A DNA stretch of 64,000 nucleotides from Lytechinus variegatus (Eukaryota; Echinodermata; Echinoidea; Temnopleuroida; Toxopneustidae): contig NC_054756.1 of NCBI RefSeq assembly GCF_018143015.1, positions 19,737,361-19,801,360 of the forward strand, given 5' to 3'. Below are positions 49,401-61,400 of the stretch, in pieces. The notes under the pieces are model-generated. The model saw nothing but the letters and a program-made list of their open reading frames with translations. It was not told the DNA's origin and searched no databases. A program made the translations under genes and the position numbers. Every line of letters starts with the position of its first letter. Position 1 is the stretch's first letter.

Positions 49401-52400
49401 TCAAATTCTGAAGGTTGATCTCTAGAAATGAAGTCTGTTGGAGTTGATTGAAACCAGTGTCTCTGAGCTCTCTGGCTTGTTGGCCGAGTGACTGAGAACT
49501 GTTACCATAAGTCTGCATTGGGAAAGTGGGCATCAAAAAGGATTTACAATGAAACAAAGCAAAATGGAACCCATTACCCTTATATTAAACATCAAGTACA
49601 TGTTGGTTTAATTGCATGTACATATATGAACAAAAATTAATTAACATCATATTAACAACAAAAAGCAAAAGTTTGAATTTGCTTAAAAGAGAGCCAAACG
49701 GATCCTCTTGAGTTCTAATTAAAGATTTTATCGAACAACCCCCATTAAGTATCTGAAGAAGTCACAATATATGTTAATTTGCATGAAAATGCACAAGATA
49801 TATGTCTAAAATAATTGATAAATATCAAATACATATATTTCTATAAGTATATATTTTTATATACCTTTTCATATGCTTTATCTGCCATCATCTTGGCTTG
49901 CAGTGATGCATTATGGGCCTCATTGATGGCCGTCACCATGTCAGAGTATGCCCTTTCAGCTTCAAGAGACTGTTGAGCATGTTGCTGAGTTGGTAGAAGA
50001 AGGCTGTAAAATGGAATAAAAAAAATCATAACATAGACATGCTTACGATGACCTTACAGGCAAACCACCAAAAGGTCACAATGTCTAAGGTCTTCAAGAG
50101 CAATCTGAGAGAAAACAATTAATTCTTGGCAGTAATCACACTCCAATTGACAATGTGAATATAAGAACATCCATTTCTTCGCCAAATTGAATTAACCATC
50201 TTGTGTTCAATCAATATTCCAAAATTCCATCCAGAAGTGTCTGAATTAAGACATCATTACATTTGTACTGATATCTTGTATTCCTTTGTTCAGATAAAAT
50301 AGTGAATAATATTCCAATAATTTAATTCATGGCCCTCGCACTAAGACCCGGTATGGTGATCATGCATTTTCTGTAATTGCTCCCACCCTCTGGAATAAAC
50401 TCCCAATTCATATCCAAAATGCTCCCTTCGTAGAAATTTTCAAATTGTCACTTAAAACCCACCTTTTCTCGTAACTTTTTTTTTTAAATCGATTGACTGT
50501 ATATTATTATCTGCCAACCTGCGTGCTTTGAAACATCCGTATAGAGCGCCTTACAAATGTTATTATTATTATATCTCACTTTTCAAGGAGCGCTGATCTA
50601 TTGTGGAGTTCTATAGCATGTTCTGTTGCAGCATCTGCCTCTTCACCAAGCTCCATCAGATCAAGGTCACTCTGATCAGCTCGAAGTACAAGATCAGGTA
50701 GAAGTACACTCAGATTCATGTGGTCAGCATCAGACATCTGAAAGTTAGAATAAAAAAAGTATGTCATGCCCCGAGTAACCCATAACCTAGGCAAAGGCTT
50801 AGTCCCGGACTCTGAAACAGAGGGTCATGGGTTCAAATCCAAGCCATGGCATAATTTCTTTCAGCAAGGAATTCATCCACAGTGTGCTGCACTCGACCCA
50901 GGTGAGGTAAATGGGTACTGCCAGGAAGTTATTCTGCAAAAAGCTGTGTGTACCTAAATAGGTAGACTGGCTTAGCCAGGTAATAATAATAGCAGGACCC
51001 GCTGGGAGAACAGTTTTCGGAACTGAAGTGGCTACCCTTGGTAACTATTATTATTATGCTATCATTATTATTAACGTTTGATAAACTTAGCCTCACAGTA
51101 CGTAGTAGCAGCATCCACATAGCCTATAAACTCTAGAAAAGCTACAAATCCTCTCAAGAGCTACGATATCAAGAATTATACCATAAGAATAAGGATCATT
51201 TTCTAATTTAAGCACATAGCAATGGAAACAAATAAATATTCCTGTCACGGGACTGGAACAGCACTGACATTAAAATATAATTCTATAGATGGGCTTGAGT
51301 TTGAGGGTAATATGATTTGCAATTACATATGAAGGAAAAGTCATAACTGTCAATAAAGATTCATGGGAGTAATGGAATTATAACAATGTAAGGTGACATA
51401 TTCTAAATGTCTGTTCATTTCTTACCTGGAAGCTGCTGTTGACCATTCTAAGAAGATCCTCAGCAGCCAGTAAGAGACGCTCTGCTTCCTGGATATCATC
51501 CTCACTCTGCCTCTTCTTCTCCCTGATTATATCAGTGATGTTCTGATTGATGAACAAAAATATAAATAATTATGGCATGTAGTTGTCAAAAATTTAAAAA
51601 TATATGAAGAACGAGGAACACATATCCTAATTCTAAATCTCATATTCACCCTAATCCTCAATCTTCACACTAATCCACTTTTTCATATGCAAATCTTTAT
51701 CCTTAAATTCATCATCACCCACACCCTCACACATCATCAACACTCTAATACATTAAACATCAACCTCACATTCACCCTCAGTCGCACCCTCGCACCATAA
51801 TCCTCATCGTCACCTACACACTAACTTACATTTCCATTACCCAAATCCTCTCCACTGAGTTCATCCCCACCCACCCTCTCACACCCTATTCCTCAACCTG
51901 TTATTCACCATCACCCCCACCCTCCTCCTCAAACTCACCATCACACTATCCCACACTTTCATACCCGATTCCTCATCCTTGAATTCTCCCACACTCTCAC
52001 ACCATACTCCTCAACCTCATATTCACCCTCACCCACACCCTCAGACCCAAAACATAAACCTCAAAATCATCCTCGCACCGTAATCCTAAACTTAACATTC
52101 ACCCTCACACCTTAATCATCAAGCTCAAAATCACCCTCGCACCCTAATCCATAACTTCACATTCACCCTCACCCACACCCTCAAACACTAATCATCAACC
52201 TCAAAATCAACCCCACACCCTTCTCCTGAACTTCATATTCACCCTCACCCACATCCTCAAACCCTAATCATCAACCTCAAAGTAACCCTACTCCTAAACT
52301 TCATATTCACCCTCACCCACACCCTCATACCCTAATCATCAACCTCAAAATCACTCTCGCACCCTAATCCTAAACTTCAAATTCACCCACACCCTCAAAC

Positions 52401-55400
52401 CCTAATCATCAACCTCAAAATCACTCTCGCACCCTAATCCTACACTTCACATTCACCCTCACCCACACCCTCATACCCTAATCATCAAACTCAAAATCAC
52501 CCCCACACCCTACTCCTAAACTTCATATTCACCCTCACCCACACCCTCAAACCCTAATCATCAACATCAAAGTCACCCTCACCCACACCCTCATACCCTA
52601 ATCATCAACCTCAAAATCACCCCCACACCCTAATCCTAATTTTAATATTCACCCTCACCCTTAAACCCTAATCAACCTCAAAATCACCCTCACACCCTAA
52701 TCCTAAACTTCACTTTAACCCTCACCAACACCCTCAAATCATCCTCGCACCCTAATCCTCAACTTCACATTCACCCTCACCCACACCCGCAAACCCTAAT
52801 CTTCAACCTCATATTCACCATCATATTCTTTTCCATTTCCTGCCTCTAGACTCAAACCCACATCCTCGGCATCATTTTCCCTATACACCTGACCATTTCT
52901 CTTACCACATCCAAGCCATATTCTCATATACACACCTGAAGGGTATTAGAAGAATCATTTGCACTTTCAATGAATTCAAAGGCCTCTGTGGTCGTCCTAT
53001 CAGCCATTCTGCACCTGATAAGTAGTTCATCCAGCTTGAGAATGAAATCATTCAGATCCTCCTTGCCTTGTGCGATCTTGGCGTAAAGATCTCGAAGCAT
53101 TTCGGCATAGCCATTACTGGTCTTGTTGAGACTCAACCTAGCCAGTCTGTGTAGAAAGATGAAATGCACTCATTGAATGTCAATTAATCACTTATGTTAG
53201 TCTACATGAATCAAGGAAATCTGAGCTCTCCCCTCATTTGCTCCTTTGATATGCATATCACTTTTAATAATATTAAGTGATATGCATTAAGTGAACATTG
53301 AATATTCATAGACACTGCTGGTACTCATACATGAAAGTGATATACCAAAAAAGTTGATATGGTTTTGTCATCAAAGCACAGGCAAGTTCATAAATTTTCA
53401 ATATAAATATTTACAAATGTTTCTTCAAATTGAGTAATGAATGAGAAATTGTTCAATTTTTGTTCCATCAAAAACTGATTATCTTACCGCCTCTCTTCTA
53501 TTGCAGCAACCTGCATCTCTATAAAAGACCTGTCCCTCAATTCCTCAAGGATTCTCATGGCTCTGTTGATCAACTGTGCATTCTCTCTGGCAGGTAAAAG
53601 ACCTTGGTTCAAGAACTGGTCCTTGAACATTGCAACCGTTTCTGAGAGAAGTAAGAGAGAAAGGATTCTTTTAATATGCAAAGGTACGAGCAATGAATCA
53701 CCAATAAAGATAATTTTTATAATTCATGTGAATTTCTTTTGAAATGTGTATTTTCATTCACTATGAGTCTTTGAGAGACATGCACCCTAAACAAATTAAA
53801 GATGAGAAATTGCACGCACATATGATGTTGAATTTGTACCCAGGGGGAGGGCTATGTCTTCTGCTGTCATCACAGAACACTACAGTGTACATGTGTCTAA
53901 TCAAGGGATATTACCATTATCGTCATCAATCACATTATTGTACATGTAGCTGATTGCATCAATAATCATTTGAATATTTCATATGCACATATTGTAGCTA
54001 GAACCTAGCCTTTGTCCCCCCTGTTTGGATCAAGCTACATTTCCTGATTCTCCCATTCATTTCACTATCACTCACTAAAATACCCGAGTCAGGAGGTTCA
54101 TACAAAAAATCCGTACAATATCCATTTCCAAAAATATCTTTGTAGAACCACCATTTGTATTCATACCATTAATGAGTTTGTATGTTGCGTTGACTTGTTC
54201 ATTTAAGAGTCTGGCTCTGAGGTTGACATCCGAGGCATTCCTTGCAACCAACTCAATCCCTCCTGTGTATCTATCAAGCTTGTGGTAGAAGAATAAAATA
54301 ACATTCAAATCATTTCACAAATTACAAGTATGTTAAATCAAGTAATTGAATCAAGGTCAAACTGGAATGATGCAATGATAAAAAGCATTAAAACTAATGA
54401 ATGCACATTCATATGTAAAAGCATTCAAGCATCCACAAGAAAGCACATAATTTGAAATTTGACTGATTTAAGGACCACTTTAAATCATTCCTGAGTTTGA
54501 CGTTAGGATAAGATTATGAACAAACATATAATCCAGCTAAAAATGTTTATTTACATGGGTTATTATGGAATTGATTACAATATTACATTAACAATGTTGT
54601 CTGTTCTATCTCATGTAATTAGCTTCACTGCATCATTTCTATATTTCCTATTGTTCAGGTGGTGTAGAGTATGAAGATTAACTTTAAAAGAAGATTGCAG
54701 AATTCATTGTAAAACACACTACCTGACTTTTTGGTGAAATACCAGTAGTAGTCAAAAGTAGTCACTTTTGCTCGGCTGATCTCAGAGAGGTAGACACCAA
54801 GAAACTGAATAAATTACTGGGCTTGAGAAAGACAACAAGGGCCCCGTTACACAAAGCATAGCAATCAATCATGGGGCTCATTACTGTGATTGATTGCATT
54901 GATTACTGTGTATGATCAATCTTAACGAACCAGCTCCATAATACAATACTCCACATTCAGACTTACTTTTCGCCTCAGCCTTCTTGTTTGAGCACTAAGA
55001 TCATTGGTACCATTTGGGAGTGAAGCAATCAATTCATTGGCAGCGACCACAGCTCGATTATATGAGTCCACCTGATCCTGTAAGAAGCAATGAAATACTT
55101 CACTTGAAATGGTTTACATGTTGACTCAGGCATTTATCATCCCCAAAGTATCAATCGGCAACAGGATTCAATCAATATTGTTTGTGTATATCAAAGATAT
55201 TTGATAAATATACATGATGTAATATACATGTATATGTCAAAGTTTCTGAATTAAATGATATGGTGCTACAAACATATAGATTAAAGCTTACATGGTCATA
55301 AATGGCAGATACTGTTATAAGTAAAATCATAACAATAATGATAATAATAACAATAATCATAATTATAATAATAATAATAATGGTAATGATAAGAATAATT

Positions 55401-58400
55401 ATAATAATGACATCATTGTATTATTATCAATACCACCTGAATGAACCTGCCAATTTTAAAATAATTAACTTCGTCATCAGCGTAATCTTCATCACAGTCA
55501 TCACAGCCAACAAACCTCCCATCTTGTCATTTGTTTCACTGCGACATTACCACTATCATTGCAATAGAGGATACCATCACCATCATACCAAAACATCACC
55601 AACATGAAAATCAATATAAACTAAAATCAACTATACTCTAACCATAATCATCATTGCACGGTGGACATTACCACGAACACTTTACAATTCCACTATCACC
55701 ATTATCCCCAATGACTACCACCACCACCATCATCTCCACCATCACCAATATTCTCATTGGTACCACACTTACCTGGAGTTGGTTTCTCTCATCTGTAAGT
55801 CGCATGAGGATTGGCCATGGAGGAGGGATAAATCTTGAGGTGTTGAGACCATCCACATCATCTCTCATTTCATCCAAGGCATCCAGTAGAGGTCCGGTAC
55901 AACCATCGTCACAAGCTACATATAGGCAACAATTTACCAATATCAAAGGAAGAAAGAAAAATTAATTAACATTTCTTGATAGCAAGTAATATTTTCTTTT
56001 TCTTCAGATTTTTTTTAAACAATTCCAGAATATCAAAAACCTGTTAGGTTTTGTTTCTCATTCATTGGTGTAAATGGAACCTGGTTTTAATGTCTAAAAT
56101 TTGTTCATTAGTTGATAATACTGAGCTCACTTGAAAATTATGATTGGCATTTCTGTGATATGTAAATCAACATTCTTCTTCCAGTATGAATATATCATAT
56201 CAGTATCTGACTCACAGTCATTCTTGAATTAGCATTATCAGGACTGTAATTAAATTCAAAAGAAATAACTTTAATGTGTTTAGGAGTCGAACCAAGAGTA
56301 AACTTTTATCAACAAGGACAATACAAAGTCATATTACATGTCTTTGAGTAATCTTTAATTTACAAGACATCATGCATTTTGCACCTAATTTAAAAGATAT
56401 GAAAATTCACGAATTCAGATATTTTTGCAATCAAATGTTTTCTTACAAGTACATCCATCTCCTGTAATCACATGCCTCGGGCTGCACTCATCACAGCTAC
56501 GTCCTGTCACCCCCGGAATGCAATGGCACTGTCCAGTGGTGCTATTACACGCTGTAGAGTTTGAGCCATATTCATTGCAGCCACAGGGGAGGCAGCTTCC
56601 TCCTGGGACAAAAGGGTTGCCATAATAACCAAGAGCACATCTATCATGGAAAAAATAAATACAAATTAAAAATGTTGTTACAATGTTTTTGTACAAATTA
56701 AAAAATTGAGATGACAAGTTTTGATTGGCACCTATATTCTTTCTTTAATATAGAGCACAGTTAAAAACCAAACAAAAACAATAATTTCAAACTTCAAAGC
56801 AAATAATATAAGAGATATATTTTCCAACTTGATTATAAAAAGGTGGTACAACTAGCCTGCATTTTGCATGCCTTTCTTTTTTTTTCTTAGACCATATGAC
56901 ACAGTTTTACAGTTTTCCAAATGATTGAGATACAAACATATTTATAATTGCATCTCTCACTAAAAATTTTTAATGGTAAAAACGTGCCATTGACAAAAAA
57001 TGGAGTACTAAACATTGTTTAGTTTCAGCAAATTTTAATTTGAAACAATTTTCTTCTGTTTTAGGCACATATCAAAAAGGAGGAGGGTAACAGTTGCATG
57101 CATCATTCAATGTTTTTTTTCTCCCCTTTCTACAAAGTATTGATATATAATCACCTTTCACAGTATCTACCACTGTAACCGCGAGGGCATGCTGTACAGA
57201 TATAACCGCCATCAGATGCAGACTCACACAAGGGGCTGAAACTAAAATTGAGATCAAAAGGATGAATGAATGTTTATCATGATTGTTCAATGGCCAAAAC
57301 TATAGCAATGCCTATGGGTTAGTGTCATGGGTTCATGCATAACCATATCTGATTGAAACAGAAATTATGGCTACATTAAACAGTTGGTTCTGAATGAAAA
57401 GAAGTCACTTATAGGTACCGTTTCACAAAGACTTGTTAAAATAATAAACTCACAGATTCTGTAACAAGTTTACTATTAGCCAATCAGATTAGAGGATTTT
57501 TAATAGATTTAAACTCCTATTGCAAATTCTTTATCATAACAAGTTTTATGAAACAGGCTCCAGGTTTGACTGTCAATTTGCTGGTGTCATGAAGAGGAAA
57601 ACACAGCAGGACTCTTTGGAAGCAGCTAAAAGCTTTAATAAAGGGAAATAGATGGTAGATACCAGGAGACTGTGTGAATGGGCATTGATCAGAGGAGCTT
57701 CTTCAAATTTCTAACAATGCAAGACAATTGCATACAGAGCAAAAGATTCATACAAAATACTTGAGAGGGAATTTCCATACCTTATTCTTTTTATCTTAAT
57801 ATTTGTCCTAACATTTTCAATGCAAATCTAAAACATGAATAGCATTTTATAAACATTCTATGAATTATCAATTAAGAAAAATGAAAATATATATGAATGA
57901 GAGTTTATGGATTAGATTTTGAAAGCCAAGTGAGTGAGTTTTTCGCAGGTTTCTTACCTCTAGCTGTTAGAGAATATTGATTATACATGTATCTTACTTG
58001 TTAGATAATATATTAAGAGGGCATCCACACAGCTGACAATCATTGCTCTTTCCTCTGGTAGCATCGCCATAGAAACCAGGTGCACAAAGATGACATCTTG
58101 ACCCGGTTGTATTGTGTTGGCAATCCTGTCAAATTTAGCATTAACAAATCATCATACTAGCATTAATGTGAAGTGAAATGCTATGTAAATACGACCAAGA
58201 CAATTATTTACCAGTGTCAATATTACACGTACCACTTACATACAAATAAATGTCCTTGTGATCTTTTATGGCAACCAAACTGCGTACCATTCATAGATTG
58301 ATTTATCCTCCTCTCTTCAGTAATTCTGTAAATTAATCAAAATTTTCTACCTTCAACTCCACTTTTTGTTAAACATTACTTCAAGTCATGAACTATTAAA

Positions 58401-61400
58401 TATAGCATGGGGGCCGTTTCATAAAGCTGTTCTGAATTCAAGAGCGACTTTAAGAACGACCGGTGTTCCTGTCTTATGGGCTAAACCATTGCCAGTTCAT
58501 TAAATTAAATTAAATTACAAACAGCTTTATGAAACACCCACCAGGATAACTATAAGCATCACAGCTTCTTATAAGAAACACAAAGTGGAGACAAATCGCT
58601 TTAGGAATGAACTGCATTTATAATAAGTTTGATAAAATGCCATCTTGTTGGCTTATAATATAACACAACAGCAAACTCGATTGGGTTGATTAGAGTGTGA
58701 ACTGTAAAAACATATAAAACATCTAAACTCTGGTCTCATTTGGGGGTTTGCCTTAAATAAACTATTGTAGAATTTTCATTAAAAATATTCTTTTCCCGCA
58801 AGAAAAATATAATTTTTGCACTATACTTACCTTGCACTTGCCATTGCCATCATTGCAGACATCAGAATGTTTATGACAGGTGCACAGTTCACATCTACCT
58901 AGGTATGGACCTTCTTGTACCCTCACATAGCCTGGCATACACTCCTAGATGCAGGTAAAAAAAAAGGAAAAAAATTATAATAATAATATGCAACATTTAA
59001 TAAAGTGCATAATACAACATTTCTAAGTGCAGTATACTATTACGCGATTTTAAGCATGTGTACTCCGATCAAGTGCTTGAGCATTCAAGGAATTCTTTCC
59101 TACTAGGTATCCATTTACTACACCTGGGTGGAGAGTGGCAAATGTACATTAATATCCCGCCAAATGGACACGGGCAATTAATTCACCATGTGGAATGCAT
59201 ATTTTATGACATAATGTGATTTTTTTCTGAAACTCTTGAATATTATAATGAAAAATATATTGTGTAAATAACTGGATGATAAAAATGATTGATAAACTCT
59301 GCATAATGAACTTGAATACAGTAAATTATAAAGTGTGATGCTTGATATCATTACGTTAGAATTTCCACAGACTGGAATTGCCTGCATCCATCATCTTCTT
59401 GGTAAGTTGATCATGAATATTTTGTGCAAATCTGAATTGCAATATGTAAAAATAAATGAAGTAATATGTAGTCCCCTGAATCATTGAGGCCAATTTGGGA
59501 GATCATTCTGCACATTGGGTTTTAAATTAACTTGCACAAAATCAGAAGATGTAGGGACTGTAAGGGTTCTCACCTCACAAGATGTGCCCCGATATCCTTT
59601 AGGGCATTTACATTGCTCTATCCCTAGTACAGAAAGGCTAGTTGTATCATTGCCTCTGGGTCCTCCTACTTCCATGTAGACACTGGAAATCCTGTACAGA
59701 ATGAAAAAAGAAAGAAACAAGATACATTTCTGAAGGTGACGAAAAAATTCTAGCTCATGACAACATTATTGCCCCGTACCTGATAAGTCTCGCAAGCATT
59801 ATGTGAAAACCAAGACAGTAGTTTACTCTACACATGACTTTGCTTGATTTATGGCCATAATGTGTCAATACCATGGCAACATTTTCTGACACTTGTTAAA
59901 TAATGTTTTGTGCATCTCTGCTCCAAGACCAAAGTATGCGTCAAGTCTCATGAGCTTATGGTCAAAACTGAGAAAGCATTTTTAATCACAAGTTGAACTG
60001 CTTGCCACATGCTTATTCTTCAAAAATGTGATGTTTACTCACTCAACAATTGCTCCTCCATTAATTTCTATGAAGTTAGGGGTATCGTGTAAGCATTAGT
60101 ATCGGGCCTTGTCAGCTTTTGTGGTTCAGGATTAGGATTAAGGTTTATGTACGGTTTGCCTTAATGTGTGGACTTTCAGAAGAAGCGATTGTTGCAAGAG
60201 TTAATGTCAAAGAACTGATTCTCATAAACCCCCATTTATTTGAGACAGGCGTCATATATCATTGTAGTCCCCTGTAATAAGGCAATGGAAATCTGATAAT
60301 TCAAAAGTTAATGGGTACAACTAACCTAGATGAGAGTGTTTGGTAGGTCTGAGAAGCAGGAAGAAGAATAGATTTAAGATCCTGAAGAACCATCATGAAT
60401 TCTTCCCTGGTAGGAGCAATGCCGGTACCTTGGTGGAGAAAATTGTGCTGGGGAAAAGAAACAAAAACGATACTTAGCCACAAATTTAAAAAAAATAAAC
60501 ATATATACCAATCTAAAACTCTCATCCATTAATCAATAAAAATGGGGAGAATATACAGTATAAACAGATTCATCCCCTTTGATAAAGATGTTCTAATGGC
60601 ATTTTTAAAGATCTTTTCAAGAATGCTCCTTGAGAGACATAGTTTATAAAACCCGTTGAAATTAAGCAACACAAATCTGTGAACTAAAAATATCCATTTC
60701 TAAATTAAGATAACATCTATTTCAAGTTTCAAGTCATCAACCACATAATCAATCAAATACTTCTCTTAAAAAAAGGGGCAAAGGAAAAATCACAAATAAA
60801 TACCATCCTAAATGCTTGTTAAAGATTCTAAAATCACAAAAGAAAAAAGAAGTATCTTGATTCCTTACCTCATAGAGCTCAAGTTTTGGTCTAGATTTTC
60901 CGTTGAGATTTGAGACAGGAATGACAAGAGAGTGGGTGTCTCCTACAAGCATGATATGAGGTAGATAAGGTCTAGCTTCAGACCACCCATCGGTGCTCTT
61001 TGGTTCCATGTAGTCTATCTTGTATTTGATCATTCCTCCATAGGCAGTGACCTAAAAGGGGGAATGGGAACAAGTCATATCAATCAACATTTATTTCACT
61101 AAGCATTTTATCTCTTGTCCCGACCCTCACACCACTCTTTCCCCCATCTTGAGCATCCTCCTCTTTCAGACCAACCTTACCCTTTCTTTACCATATCATT
61201 CCAAATAATCATTGGTCTTCATTTTCATTTCATGCCACTCACTTCAAAAGTGACATCAGCATAAGTGGTTGAATACTTTGTGTGATCAAACGTACTGAAA
61301 TTACATGTAAGTTACCATATAGTTTTCAATGAAGCCCCAATGTAGGTAAATAATGAGAACTAGCTGAAACTCTTAACACACACGTAGACAAAAAACCTTC

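Noticed and set aside
52000..52830. CCCTAA words as a possible interstitial telomere array
   Set aside because: The words are spaced within ~80-bp units and not in uninterrupted 6-bp tandem order.
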